Assembly (NCBI RefSeq): GCF_009755605.1
Contig: NZ_WPNZ01000001.1
Location: 744,001-808,000, forward strand
Source of the DNA: Streptomyces typhae
GTDB lineage: Bacteria; Actinomycetota; Actinomycetes; Streptomycetales; Streptomycetaceae
DNA length: 64,000 nt
Direction: 5' to 3'
Numbering within the stretch: the stretch's first letter is position 1; the number at the start of each line of letters is the position of its first letter. Positions 11,582-20,490 of this stretch are shown here, piece after piece. A program made the position numbers and the translations under genes. The notes below the pieces were generated by a model that was given only the letters and a program-made list of their open reading frames with translations, was not told the origin of the DNA and searched no databases.

Positions 11582-12277
11582 AGCCCGACTGCCCCGCATC
11601 TTATGCCTGCCGGTCTGTGATCTGCGACACGGGGTACGACAACGGCTTTGTGATCTCCACCACCTGACGAAGGATCATGAAGTCGGATGAGCGGTGATCT
11701 TCACACGCGAAGCACCTGAGTGATCACCAGAGGTGACATCCTGACCCATCAGGCCTGGTCGAGGCGCGGTTGCACTATCAAGGCCAAGCCACTACAGGCA
11801 AATTGGCGCTGGACCGGATCACTTGATAGAGGCGGGCGTTCACACTTTGGCGCGAGAGGCGCGGAGGTGTGGACGGGTGCGTGGACGGCGGCCGATGCGT
11901 GCATCGCTTCACGAGTTCGCCGGGGGCCCGTCACCTCACCCGCGTGGACCCGTCACACCGCACAACCGGAAGATCTCGGACTGATCTCGGCCAGGTCTCG
12001 ACGAGATCCAGTCGCCGCGCCCGAGTGACCTGCACCACACCCGAACTCCCGGCCGAACAACCGGGCTTGGCCAACCGCCTCGCCGGGTGGTATTCCACGG
12101 GCAATTCGGACGTAAAGCGGAAAACCCATGATCACAGGCGTGATCACGACTGTCCGCATTGCCCGTTACGGCGTCAATAAGAAGCGACACGCCCGGGATT
12201 CAGCCGTCGGAGGGGCAACTGTGGCGCAGCACACGTTTCTTGAAGGGAACCGTGTGTCCCTGATAGCGGTTGTTCTC
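11582..12277. other. Intergenic region between divergent nuoA and the NlpC/P60 gene
   Basis: About 700 bases with no convincing gene: the open frames here lack ribosome sites and look like chance GC-rich frames. The part near 11580-11640 should hold the nuo promoter; the clearest -10-like hexamer on the minus strand is TAAGAT near 11605, without a good -35. The right part holds a short palindrome (12129-12146) and a hairpin around 12230-12256 just before the hydrolase start. I looked for a c-di-AMP riboswitch and did not find its conserved blocks. Confidence 0.5.
12129..12146. promoter_or_regulatory. Palindrome upstream of the NlpC/P60 gene
   Basis: A perfect 7-base inverted repeat, TGATCAC AGGC GTGATCA, about 130 bases before the hydrolase start. 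It has the shape of a dimeric repressor site. No regulator can be named from sequence alone. Confidence 0.35.
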
Positions 12278-13132
12278 ATGTCCCACACCGCTCACATACC
12301 CAGCCACCGGAAGCCCCGCCGCAGCGCGTCGAAGATGGCTCTGCGCGCCGGAGTTGCCGGTGGCGTCCTCAGCACCCTGGCAGTGGCAGGCGCCGCTGGT
12401 ACGGCGACCGCCGCCGAGCCGGTGACCGAGACCATCGAGCTGCCCACCCTGACGGCTGACCTGTCCGCGCAGATCGCCCAGTCCGCGGACGCCACCGCGC
12501 AGGCGGCCGACAGCTACGAGGCGCGCGCCCAGCAGGACGCCGCGGCCACGAAGGCGGCCAAGCAGGCCGCCAAGGACCAGGTCGAGGCCGCCAAGAAGGC
12601 GGAGGCCAAGAAGAAGGCCGCCGCCGAGGCCGAGGCCGAGCGCAAGGCCGCGGAGAAGCGCGCCGCGCGCGACGCCGAGCGCACCCGGCTCAGCACGCAG
12701 TCCGCGCCCTCCGGCGGCGGCTCCTCCACCTCCGCCTCGGACTCCTCGGGCTCGTCGAACGTGTCGACGCCCTCCAGCGGCAGCGTGGCGAGCGTCATCA
12801 GCTTCCTCAAGGCGCAGGTCGGCGACGCCTACGTCATGGGCGGCACGGGCCCCAACTCGTGGGACTGCTCGGGCCTCGTGCAGGCCGCCTTCAAGCAGGC
12901 GGGCGTCGACCTGCCGCGCACCTCGCAGGCCCAGTCGACGGCGGGCACGCCCGTCTCGCTGTCCAACCTCCAGGTGGGCGACATCGTCTACTGGGGTGGC
13001 GCCGGGTCCGCGTACCACGTGGGCGTGTACATCGGCGGCGGCCAGTACCTGGACGCCGCGAACCCCGGCAAGGGCGTCGTGATCCAGGACCTGTCCGGCT
13101 ACCCCGCCTCGGGTGCCGTGCGCGTCCTCTGA
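12278..13132 (+). CDS. Secreted NlpC/P60 cell-wall hydrolase (C40 peptidase)
   Basis: A secreted peptidoglycan peptidase of about 284 residues. Residues 1-45 are a signal peptide with an Arg/Lys-rich start and an Ala/Gly hydrophobic core ending ATAAEP. Residues 60-150 are an Ala/Lys/Glu coiled coil, then a Ser/Gly linker. The last 115 residues are the NlpC/P60 domain with catalytic Cys in NSWDCSGLVQAAF, His in SAYHVGVYIGGG and a following polar residue (D in YLDAANP). It should cut stem peptides. ATG 12278 is chosen because the family usually begins MSHTAHIPSH; the GTG at 12253 has a better ribosome site (AAGGGA) and would add eight residues. It stands alone, divergent from nuo. Confidence 0.85.
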   Translation: MSHTAHIPSHRKPRRSASKMALRAGVAGGVLSTLAVAGAAGTATAAEPVTETIELPTLTADLSAQIAQSADATAQAADSYEARAQQDAAATKAAKQAAKDQVEAAKKAEAKKKAAAEAEAERKAAEKRAARDAERTRLSTQSAPSGGGSSTSASDSSGSSNVSTPSSGSVASVISFLKAQVGDAYVMGGTGPNSWDCSGLVQAAFKQAGVDLPRTSQAQSTAGTPVSLSNLQVGDIVYWGGAGSAYHVGVYIGGGQYLDAANPGKGVVIQDLSGYPASGAVRVL

Positions 13133-13214
13133 CGGCTCGCGTCCTCTGACGGCTTCGCAGCCTCTTACGGCTTCGCGTACGTCCACCACGTACGCACGTA
13201 CACACGTACACAGG

Positions 13215-13248
13215 AAGGGCCGGAACCCCGCGCGGGGTTCCGGCCCTT
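13215..13248. terminator. Bidirectional terminator hairpin
   Basis: A perfect 15-bp stem (AAGGGCCGGAACCCC with its complement) around a GCGC loop, between the convergent hydrolase and reductase genes. The arms start with AA and end with TT, so it can act both ways. Just before it lie two near-identical copies of CGTCCTCTGACGGCT and an ACGTACGCACGTACACACGT stretch. Confidence 0.9.
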
Positions 13249-13284
13249 CTGCCGTTCGTGGTGGCCCGGGGCCCGGGGGCCCGG

Positions 13285-14568
13285 TCAGGCCTTCGGGGCC
13301 ACCTTGCTGAGGCCGTTGATGATGCGGTCCATCGCGTCGCCGCCCCGCGGGTCCGTGAGGTTCGCCAGCATCTTCAGGGTGAACTTCATCAGCATCGGGT
13401 GGGTGAGGCCCCGCTGGGCGGCGATCTTCATGACCTTCGGGTTGCCGATGAGCTTCACGAAGGCGCGGCCGAGCGTGTAGTAGCCGCCGTAGACCTCCTT
13501 GAGCGTCTTCGGGTAGTCGTGCAGGGCCAGTTCGCGCTGGGCGGGCGTGGCGCGGGCGTGCGCCTGCACGATGACGTCGGCCGCGATCTGGCCGGACTCC
13601 ATGGCGTACGCGATGCCCTCGCCGTTGAACGGGTTGACGAGGCCGCCCGCGTCGCCGACGAGGAGCAGGCCCTTGGTGTAGTGCGGCTGGCGGTTGAACG
13701 CCATCGGCAGGGCCGCGCCGCGGATGGGCATGGTCATGTTCTCGGGCGTGTAGCCCCAGTCCTCGGGCATCGAGGCGCACCAGGCCTTGAGGATCTCGCG
13801 CCAGTCGAGCTCCTTGAAGGCGGCGGAGGTGTTCAGGACGCCGAGGCCGACGTTCGACGTGCCGTCGCCCATGCCGAAGATCCAGCCGTAGCCGGGCAGC
13901 AGCCGGTCCTGGGCGCCGCGGCGGTCCCACAGCTCCAGCCAGGACTCCAGGTAGTCGTCGTCGTGGCGCGGCGACGTGAAGTACGTACGCACCGCGACAC
14001 CCATCGGGCGGTCCTCGCGGCGGTGCAGGCCCATCGCGAGCGACAGGCGCGTGGAGTTGCCGTCCGCGGCCACCACCAGCGGCGCGTGGAAGGTCACCGG
14101 CGTCTTGTCCTCGCCCATCTTGGCGTGCACGCCGGTGATGCGGCCGGTGCGGTCGTCGACGATCGGGGCGCCCACGTTGCAGCGCTCGTGCAGCCGCGCG
14201 CCCGCCTTCTGGGCCTGGCGCGCCAGCTGCTCGTCGAAGTCGTCGCGCTTCCGTACGAGGCCGTAGTCGGGGAAGGAGGCGAGTTCCGGCCAATCCAGCT
14301 GGAGCCGTACGCCGCCCCCGATGATGCGGAGTCCTTTGTTCCGCAACCAGCCGGCCTCTTCGGAGATGTCGATGCCCATCGACACGAGCTGCTTGGTGGC
14401 GCGGGGCGTGAGCCCGTCGCCGCAGACCTTCTCCCGCGGGAACGCGGTCTTTTCGAGGAGGAGTACGTCGAGTCCGGCCTTCGCCAGGTAGTACGCCGTG
14501 GTGGAACCGGCTGGCCCGGCCCCGACCACGATGACGTCAGCGGTGTTTTCGGAGAGGGGCTCGGTCAC
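13285..14568 (-). CDS. Geranylgeranyl reductase family flavoprotein, MenJ-like menaquinone reductase
   Basis: A 427-residue FAD-dependent reductase. The dinucleotide fold GAGPAGSTTAYYLAKAG opens the protein, followed by EKTAFPREKVCGDGLTPRA, the family's substrate-side motif, and the second FAD motif LLVGDAGGLVNPFNGEGIAYAMESG near residue 295. In mycobacteria the relative MenJ saturates an isoprene unit of menaquinone; here the position between complex I and ubiE/mqnC supports a similar role (inference). Other members reduce geranylgeranyl chains of archaeal lipids or chlorophyll. The ATG start at 14568 is not crowded by other genes. Confidence 0.85.
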   Translation of the reverse strand: MTEPLSENTADVIVVGAGPAGSTTAYYLAKAGLDVLLLEKTAFPREKVCGDGLTPRATKQLVSMGIDISEEAGWLRNKGLRIIGGGVRLQLDWPELASFPDYGLVRKRDDFDEQLARQAQKAGARLHERCNVGAPIVDDRTGRITGVHAKMGEDKTPVTFHAPLVVAADGNSTRLSLAMGLHRREDRPMGVAVRTYFTSPRHDDDYLESWLELWDRRGAQDRLLPGYGWIFGMGDGTSNVGLGVLNTSAAFKELDWREILKAWCASMPEDWGYTPENMTMPIRGAALPMAFNRQPHYTKGLLLVGDAGGLVNPFNGEGIAYAMESGQIAADVIVQAHARATPAQRELALHDYPKTLKEVYGGYYTLGRAFVKLIGNPKVMKIAAQRGLTHPMLMKFTLKMLANLTDPRGGDAMDRIINGLSKVAPKA

Positions 14569-14665
14569 GGCGGGTTCTCCCCAAGGCTCGAAATATGTGT
14601 GCCGACGGGCACGGGATATGGGCAGTCTATGAGGCGGTACCGATCAACCAGGCGAAGGGCCACTT

Positions 14666-15265
14666 GTGAGCGATGTGAGCGACGTAAGCCCCGTTACCGT
14701 GGCCGCTTCTTCGGCCGTCACCACCGTGGCCGGATCCACGGCCGTGTCCCCGGCCGGTTCCGTCGTCGACGGCCCCGCCGTGCGGCTGCGCGTGCCCACG
14801 CACGAGGACGCCTTCGTCTGGCACCGGCTCTTCGACGACCCGGAGGTCATGGACTTCCTCGGGGGCGCTTCGGCGGAGCTGTCCGTGTACGAGGAGCTGA
14901 CCGCCCGGCAGCGCCGGCACGACGCCGAGCACGGCTTCTGCCTGTGGACCCTGCTCGACCCGGCGGGCGACCCCATCGGCTTCACCGGCGCCCAGCCGTG
15001 GCCGCGCCCGTGGGGCCCGACGGGCGAGACAGAGATCGGCTGGCGCCTCGCGCGAGCGGCGTGGGGCCGGGGCTACGCGAGCGCGGCGGCCCGCGCCACC
15101 GTCGAGCGGGTGCGGGCCGCGGGTGTGCCCGCGGTGGTGGCAATGGTCGACCCGCGCAACGCGCGCTCGGTCGCGGTGGCCCGGGGCCTCGGCATGGAAC
15201 CCGCTGAGACGTACGTCTCGCCCCGGTCGGGGCAGTCGGCTCAGTGCTTCCGGTTGGTGCTTTAG
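14666..15265 (+). CDS. GNAT family N-acetyltransferase
   Basis: A 199-residue acetyltransferase of the RimJ/RimL-like GNAT branch. The first 38 residues are a Ser/Val/Ala-rich variable lead. The fold runs from VRLRVPTHEDAFVWHRLFDD to the C-terminus, with the acetyl-CoA loop in RAAWGRGYASAAARATVE and the NARSVAVARGLGM helix typical of this family. The substrate is unknown. GTG 14666 has GAAGGG seven bases upstream and was chosen over inner starts. It is divergent from the reductase gene. Confidence 0.85.
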   Translation: MSDVSDVSPVTVAASSAVTTVAGSTAVSPAGSVVDGPAVRLRVPTHEDAFVWHRLFDDPEVMDFLGGASAELSVYEELTARQRRHDAEHGFCLWTLLDPAGDPIGFTGAQPWPRPWGPTGETEIGWRLARAAWGRGYASAAARATVERVRAAGVPAVVAMVDPRNARSVAVARGLGMEPAETYVSPRSGQSAQCFRLVL

Positions 15266-15299
15266 CGGGCTGTGCTCTTGGCTCGGGCTGGGGGGTGGC

Positions 15300-15405
15300 G
15301 CTGGGGCTGTGTCGGGGCCGGGCCGTGTCGGGTCCGGGACACGGCCGGGACCAGGACCTCGCTGGGACCGGGACCTCGCCGGGACCGGGGGCCGCGTCAG
15401 GTCCC
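15300..15405. repeat. GC-rich direct repeats between the GNAT and PASTA genes
   Basis: Repeated GGGACCGGGACCTCGC-type units, two close copies plus partial ones, in the 196-base gap. No gene or clear hairpin terminator is seen here; the repeats themselves are the only structure. Confidence 0.5.
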
Positions 15406-15461
15406 GGTCGGTGGGGTTGTGGTCGTGGGCGGTGGAGCTACCCTGCCCATACCGCTGGGGG

Positions 15462-15839
15462 GTGACGCCTGTGCCGAGGACACCCGGGGCCGCCGGGCCG
15501 CCGGAGGTGCGCGTGCCGCGCCTGGTGGGGCTGATGGCGATGGACGCGCGCGAGACGGCAGCCGCGTACGGAGTGCGGCTCGCGGCGCCCGACCGGCCCG
15601 ACTTCCCCGACCTCGTTGTGGACTACGTCGTCCGCCAGTTCCCGGTGCCCGAGGCCGAGGTTCCGCGCGGCGCCGTCGTGACGGTGTGGTTCGACCTCGG
15701 GCCGCAGGAGGGCGAGGGCGGCGCCGGAGTGCGCGAACCCCGGTGCCCGGTGCCGCCGGGCGGCGGGATGCGGCGCGCGCTCGACCCACCGGACGCATGC
15801 GGGCAGCGGCAGCCCGAGGTGGGCGTCGGAATCGGCTGA
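15462..15839 (+). CDS. Small PASTA-domain protein
   Basis: A 125-residue protein with one PASTA-like unit: VRVPRLVGLMAMDARETAAA, then VVDYVVRQFPVPEAEVPRGA and TVWFDLG, roughly residues 17-85. PASTA units bind peptidoglycan or muropeptides in kinases, but this protein has no membrane helix or signal, so a cytoplasmic role is likely. The C-terminal 40 residues are Pro/Gly-rich. Short stand-alone PASTA proteins of this shape are known to me from other streptomycetes. GTG 15462 lies directly after a GGGG stretch that may serve as ribosome site; an inner GTG a few codons on is possible. Confidence 0.7.
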   Translation: MTPVPRTPGAAGPPEVRVPRLVGLMAMDARETAAAYGVRLAAPDRPDFPDLVVDYVVRQFPVPEAEVPRGAVVTVWFDLGPQEGEGGAGVREPRCPVPPGGGMRRALDPPDACGQRQPEVGVGIG

Positions 15840-15870
15840 GGCGGCGCGCACCCCAGGCGTGCGCCGCCTC
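15838..15870. terminator. Terminator hairpin between convergent genes
   Basis: GAGGCGGCGCGCAC pairs with GTGCGCCGCCTC across a short loop (two-base bulge), beginning inside the stop codon of the PASTA gene and followed by TT. It also serves the oppositely oriented zinc-ribbon gene. Confidence 0.75.
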
Positions 15871-15890
15871 TTGCGCCGTCCGCCCGCGCG

Positions 15891-18854
15891 CTACCCGATG
15901 AGGCGCCAGGTGTTGAGCGCCGTCCGGTGCGTCTCCGCGCCGTGCCCGGCCGGCCAGAAGTCCTCGCGCCAGGACAGCTGGAGGGCGTACTCGGTGCCGT
16001 TCCCCGCGATGTAGCTGTGGTCGATGGCGTGGATCGTGCGGCCCGCCCGGTCCTCGTAGGTGTACTCCCACACCGCGGCCGGTCGCCCCCTGAACGTCGT
16101 GTCCGCGAGGCGGATGCGCCGGTAGTCCGACTTGTCCGGGTCCTTCTTGGCGTGCACCTCCATGTTCCTGAGGTTCCCGTACGAGGTGTAGTCGGCGTTG
16201 TCGATGACGCCGATCTGGAAGTTCTCCGGTCCCGTCACCCCCGCGTACACGATCTGGGTCGGGTTGTCGCCGATCTCGCGGCTCCAGCCGTCAGGGACCG
16301 CGAAGGAGAAACCCATCGTGTCGGTCACGCGCTGCGAGCCCGAGGGCACCGCGGCGCCGCCCGCGCTGTCGGCCGACCCGTCGTCGACCTCGGCGTCCGC
16401 TCCTTCGTCCGTGCCGTCGTCTGTGCCGTCGTTGACGCCGTCTTCCGTGCCGCCGCCGGTGCCGCCGTCCGTGCTGCCGGTGTCCGACGGTGAGCCGGCG
16501 GGCGTGGGCTGTGCGGCGCCCGCGGTCGACGCGTCGTCCGACGAGGGCGCGTCGGACGGCTGCTCGCTGCTGCTGACGGACGGGCTCCCGTTCTTGCCCT
16601 TGGCGTCCGTGTCGTCGCCCGACTGCTGCCAGAGCAGGACGCCCGCCGCGACACCGCCGCCGACGACCAGGGCGCCGACGAGCGTGGCCACCCAGATGCC
16701 CGCGCGGCCACGTGCCCCGCCGGGGGCGCGCCGCGGTGCCTGGGGGTGGCCGAGTTGGAAGGCGGGCGCCGGGGGGTACGGGTCGTGGCCCGCGCCGTGC
16801 GGCGGGGGCGGCGGAACCGGCAGGGCGCTCTGCGTCGGCACGGCGTGCGCGTCCGGAACCGGAGCCTGACCCGGCCCCGGCCCGGGGGCCCCGCCCGAAC
16901 CTGACAGCGCGGAGGACGCGGACGGCACGGACGTCCCAGAGGGCACGGAGGGCGCGGACGGCGCGGACATCCCAGAGGGCACGGAGGGCGCGGACGGCGC
17001 GGAAGAACCGGCGGGACGGAATGAACCGGCAGGGCCGGGCGGGCCGGAGGGGCCGGGTGGCCCGGGTGGCATGGGCGGTCCGCCCACCCCGCCTCCCTGT
17101 CCCGCCGTCCGTGCCACGAACGGCCCCACGACGACCGCTCCCGCCACCCACAGCAACCCGAACAGCAGCGCTTCCGGCAGACTCACGCCGCCCTCGACGG
17201 TGGCCTTCGCCGAGTTGCCACTGCCGCCGAACCCGACCTCGCTCGCCGAGGTCTCGACGTTGAAGCCGCCGACCGCCGCGAGCAGCAGGAACATCCCGAA
17301 GAAGAGTCCCGCGGCGAGGACCTGTTCGCCGCGGCCCGCGCACCGGCGCGCGGCCAGCACACCGATCGTCAGCGCGCACACCAGGCCGAGCGCCAACGCG
17401 CCCACCACGGCACCGGAGTTGAACAGGTCACCGAGTTCGGAGAACCCGAACGACTGGCTCTCGCGCTCACCTCCGTACGACGTCGTACGCCGCCCGGTCG
17501 CCTCCGCCTCCAGCGGCGCGCCCCAGCCGACGCCGAGGGCGGCGAGGCCCAGGTTCGGCAGGACGAGCAGGGCGACGACGTACGGCGACACACCGGCGTC
17601 GTCCGTGTCGGCCGCGTCGGCCAGTTCGTCGATCTGGGTGAGGGCGAGGTAGCCGACCGCGGACGCCACGACCAGCACGACGGCGAGGGCGCGCAGCGCT
17701 ACCCCGGCGGCGCGCAGGAACGCCTGCGCGCCAGGGCGCCCGGCGGGCCAGAGCGCGGTCGCCCCTTGGTGCGGTGCGCCTTCGCGGTACAGCAGGCCGC
17801 CCGTGACGGCCAGAGCGAGCAGCAGCGCGCCGAGCATGGCGAGGAACGGCCCCGACGACACCTCGACGCCCTCGATCTCCGGCTGCGCGAAGAGCCCGAG
17901 CGCCAGTACGCCGACGGCGGTCACCAGGCCGACGCGCAGGGCGGCTTCGAGCCCCGCCGTCGGTCCCGCGTGCTGGTCCCCGTACGCGGCGGCACGGTCG
18001 CGCAGACGGTTCCTGAGGGTGCGTGCGCCGATGAACAGCGCCCCGACGAACAGGGCCGTGACCGTCAGCGGCACCAGGTGTATCGACATGCTGCCGTCGA
18101 TCGCGGACTCCGTGGTGGAGCCGGTGAAGCTGCGCTCCTCACGGCCGCTGAGCTCCAGGTCCCCGCCCACCGCTTGCAGCGTGACGGCGAGCGCGAGCCG
18201 CAGCCGTCCGACGAAGCCGACGACGTTCTCGCCGTCCTCGCCGTCCTGACCGTACGAGGGAAGAGCCCACGCCACGGCCGTGACCAGCAGCAACGCGAGC
18301 GGCCACAGCGCGGCCCGCACCGACCCGGCCCAGTCGCCCCGCAGGGCGCGCCCGAGGAAGGCGCCCACGGGCGAGGGCTTCGGGGGCGGGGGCAGATGCC
18401 CGGGAGGCGGTGGGGCGGCGAGCGGCGCCGCGTACGCGGGAGTCGCGGGGGCGGCCTCCGGGGGCGGAGGCGCGGGTGCCGGAGCGGCGGCGGGAGCGGG
18501 GGGCGGCGCGGGCGACGGTTCGGCGGCTGGGGGGTCCACCAGGGTCGCGGGGTGCGCCGGGGCTGCGGAGCCGGGCGGAGCCTTCGACTCCGCCTCGTCC
18601 CGACGCTCGGCGGCCGAATCGGTCGCGGTGTCGGCGGCCGAATCGGTCGCGGTGTCGGCGACCGAATCGACGGCCAGGTCGGCAGCCGGAACGGCGGCCG
18701 AATCGACGGCCGGGGCGGTGCCGGAGGCGGCGCCCGGTTCGGCGGCGGCGGGCGGTGCCGCGTCCTCGACCGGTGGGCGTTCACGCCCGCATCTCATGCA
18801 GAAGCGGGCCTCGTCGGGAGCTGGAGCCCCGCAACCGGGGCAGTTCGACGCCAT
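15891..18854 (-). CDS. Large zinc-ribbon polytopic membrane protein with extracytoplasmic C-terminal domain
   Basis: A 987-residue protein of unknown function. Residues 5-22 form a zinc ribbon (CPGC and CMRC). Residues 30-170 are Ala/Pro/Asp low complexity with repeated ATDSAADT units. About nine hydrophobic helices lie between 180 and 590. Then a Pro/Ser/Gly linker with repeated APSAPSVPSG units, one more helix near 715 (VATLVGALVVGGGVAAGVLLW), a Ser/Thr/Asp-rich spacer and a folded C-terminal domain of about 145 residues beginning GFSFAVPDGW. That last domain resembles secreted ends of streptomycete Ser/Thr-kinase-associated proteins (from memory). A sensory or cell-envelope role is a guess. 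A single-gene unit upstream of nothing obvious. Confidence 0.65.
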   Translation of the reverse strand: MASNCPGCGAPAPDEARFCMRCGRERPPVEDAAPPAAAEPGAASGTAPAVDSAAVPAADLAVDSVADTATDSAADTATDSAAERRDEAESKAPPGSAAPAHPATLVDPPAAEPSPAPPPAPAAAPAPAPPPPEAAPATPAYAAPLAAPPPPGHLPPPPKPSPVGAFLGRALRGDWAGSVRAALWPLALLLVTAVAWALPSYGQDGEDGENVVGFVGRLRLALAVTLQAVGGDLELSGREERSFTGSTTESAIDGSMSIHLVPLTVTALFVGALFIGARTLRNRLRDRAAAYGDQHAGPTAGLEAALRVGLVTAVGVLALGLFAQPEIEGVEVSSGPFLAMLGALLLALAVTGGLLYREGAPHQGATALWPAGRPGAQAFLRAAGVALRALAVVLVVASAVGYLALTQIDELADAADTDDAGVSPYVVALLVLPNLGLAALGVGWGAPLEAEATGRRTTSYGGERESQSFGFSELGDLFNSGAVVGALALGLVCALTIGVLAARRCAGRGEQVLAAGLFFGMFLLLAAVGGFNVETSASEVGFGGSGNSAKATVEGGVSLPEALLFGLLWVAGAVVVGPFVARTAGQGGGVGGPPMPPGPPGPSGPPGPAGSFRPAGSSAPSAPSVPSGMSAPSAPSVPSGTSVPSASSALSGSGGAPGPGPGQAPVPDAHAVPTQSALPVPPPPPHGAGHDPYPPAPAFQLGHPQAPRRAPGGARGRAGIWVATLVGALVVGGGVAAGVLLWQQSGDDTDAKGKNGSPSVSSSEQPSDAPSSDDASTAGAAQPTPAGSPSDTGSTDGGTGGGTEDGVNDGTDDGTDEGADAEVDDGSADSAGGAAVPSGSQRVTDTMGFSFAVPDGWSREIGDNPTQIVYAGVTGPENFQIGVIDNADYTSYGNLRNMEVHAKKDPDKSDYRRIRLADTTFRGRPAAVWEYTYEDRAGRTIHAIDHSYIAGNGTEYALQLSWREDFWPAGHGAETHRTALNTWRLIG

Positions 18855-19026
18855 CGGATAGCTCCGTTATGGGGAGAATGAGCAGAATGGGGAATGTGCG
18901 AAGAACGATGTGGGGACGCGGCCGACGAACGCCGACCGTCATGTCCCGGCCACTGCGCGTGGCTGGGACATAGCAACTGACACATCTTCTCCGCCAAACG
19001 GTTCCCGTCAACTCCCTTGCGCGGAG

Positions 19027-19722
19027 CTAACTCTGCTTGAACCCCCGGTGCAGCGCGACGACCCCGCCCGTGAGATTGCGGTAGGCCACCTTCGACCAGC
19101 CGGCGCCTTGCAGCCGCGCGGCGAGCTGGGGCTGGTTGGGCCAGGAGCGGATGGACTCGGCGAGATAGACGTACGCGTCCGGGTTGGAGCAGACCGTGCG
19201 CGCGACGGGCGGCAGCGCGCGCATCAGGTACTCGATGTAGACCGTGCGGAACGGCCCCCACGTGGGCTCGGAGAACTCGCAGATGACGACGCGTCCGCCG
19301 GGCCGGGTCACGCGGTACATCTCGCGCAGCGCGGCGTCGGTGTCCTGGACGTTGCGCAGGCCGAAGGAGATCGTGACGGCGTCGAAGGTGTCGTCCTTGA
19401 ACGGCAGCTTCATCGCGTCGCCCGCGGTGAACGGCATCCACGGGTGGCGCTGCTTGCCCACGCGCAGCATGCCGAGCGAGAAGTCGCACGGGACGACGTA
19501 CGCGCCCGCCTGCGCGAAGGGGCCCGACGAGGTGGCGGTCCCGGCGGCCAGGTCGAGGACCTTCTGCGCGGGACGGGCGTCCACCGCGCGGGCGACCTCC
19601 TTGCGCCAGAGCCGGGCCTGCCCGAGCGAGATCACGTCGTTGGTCAGGTCGTACCGTTCCGCCACGTCGTCGAACATGGAGGCGACTTCGTGCGGCTGCT
19701 TGTCCAAGGAGGCTCGGGTCAC
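19027..19722 (-). CDS. ubiE: Demethylmenaquinone methyltransferase
   Basis: The SAM-dependent C-methyltransferase that makes menaquinone from demethylmenaquinone (also named menG), 231 residues. The SAM motif [16 protein letters not shown] (about 48-63), the SFGLRNVQD stretch and the [18 protein letters not shown] region are typical. GTG 19722 is chosen because it gives the family start [21 protein letters not shown] and normal length; the frame is open further upstream to 19875 but that sequence is low-complexity. With mqnC and mqnA in the same window it belongs to the menaquinone route that feeds complex I. Confidence 0.92.
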   Translation of the reverse strand: MTRASLDKQPHEVASMFDDVAERYDLTNDVISLGQARLWRKEVARAVDARPAQKVLDLAAGTATSSGPFAQAGAYVVPCDFSLGMLRVGKQRHPWMPFTAGDAMKLPFKDDTFDAVTISFGLRNVQDTDAALREMYRVTRPGGRVVICEFSEPTWGPFRTVYIEYLMRALPPVARTVCSNPDAYVYLAESIRSWPNQPQLAARLQGAGWSKVAYRNLTGGVVALHRGFKQS

Positions 19723-19833
19723 CCTGCCTATTGTGTCAGGCCGGTCTTCTGCCTCGGCGGTGGCCTTCGCCTGCGGCGGACTGTTCGCGGGGGCGTCTGC
19801 CCGGTTCTGATCCCTGGCGAGTGCGGGAGTTCT

Positions 19834-19872
19834 GTGGTTGCTCGCGCAGTTCCCCGCGCCCCTTCGGGGCGC
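19834..19872. repeat. Dispersed Streptomyces element ending in a UUCG hairpin
   Basis: GTTGCTCGCGCAGTTCCCC followed by the hairpin GCGCCCC TTC GGGGCGC (19856-19872). This string, from memory, recurs at hundreds of places in Streptomyces genomes. It lies 34 bases past the end of the amidohydrolase-like gene and probably terminates the mqnC unit. Confidence 0.65.
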
Positions 19873-19905
19873 CACCTTGCCGCGCGCCTCGGCCTGCCGT
19901 ACGCC

Positions 19906-20484
19906 TCAGCGGCGGCGGTACACCAGGCGGCCGCCGATCGCCGTCGCCAGGCAGGTGCCGTCCGGGGTCAGCACGGTGAAGTCCGCTTCTCCCCCGGTGC
20001 GGGGCGGGGCCACCGGGCGGTCGCGGAAGCCCGAGCGGGCGACCGCCGTGCGGACCGTGGGGTGGGTGAACGGGCCCGCCAGGGCCGTGGTGCCCGTCGC
20101 CAGGAGGCGTTGGACGCCGCGTCTCGCGCTCGCGCCCCAACGGGTGTCCGTCATGTCCAGGGCGGCCAGGGCCAGGCCCGTCAGGGGTTCGGTGCCGAGG
20201 TCGTCGGCTTCGCGGGGGTCGGGCCAGTACGCGGATTCGAGGAGGGCGACGGCGTCGGGCTCGAAGCGGCCGGGGGTCAGGATGCCGTCGCCCCACTCCC
20301 GTACGCGCGCCCGCTCTCCGTACGCGGCGAGCAGCTCCTCGTACGGGCCGACGGCCGCGAAGCGGGTGCCGTCGACGACGACGGCGTGCCCTGCGACGAC
20401 GGCGTGCCCTGCGACGACATCGCCCCCGGCGGCCTCGTCCCCGGGCGGCGGCCCGACTCCTCGTACCCGGTGCAGCGTGAGCAA
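19906..20484 (-). CDS. Imidazolonepropionase-like partial amidohydrolase domain protein
   Basis: A 192-residue protein with the small beta-sandwich halves of an amidohydrolase: an N-terminal strand set ending TRFAAVGPYEEL, a remnant centre, and the C-terminal GGEADFTVLTPDGTC...GGRLVYRRR strands. The metal-binding HxH motif expected after the GxILTPGR turn is absent, as are the other histidines, so catalysis by the usual mechanism is unlikely. It starts six bases after the mqnC stop, so the two are co-transcribed, hinting at a role near futalosine metabolism. A nine-base duplication gives the AGHAVVAGHAVV stretch. Function unknown. Confidence 0.65.
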   Translation of the reverse strand: MLTLHRVRGVGPPPGDEAAGGDVVAGHAVVAGHAVVVDGTRFAAVGPYEELLAAYGERARVREWGDGILTPGRFEPDAVALLESAYWPDPREADDLGTEPLTGLALAALDMTDTRWGASARRGVQRLLATGTTALAGPFTHPTVRTAVARSGFRDRPVAPPRTGGEADFTVLTPDGTCLATAIGGRLVYRRR

Positions 20485-20490
20485 GGCGCG

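Noticed and set aside
12128..12277. A c-di-AMP (ydaO-type) riboswitch before the NlpC/P60 gene
   Set aside because: Such switches often precede this gene class, but the conserved purine-rich blocks could not be found; only a palindrome and a small hairpin are present.
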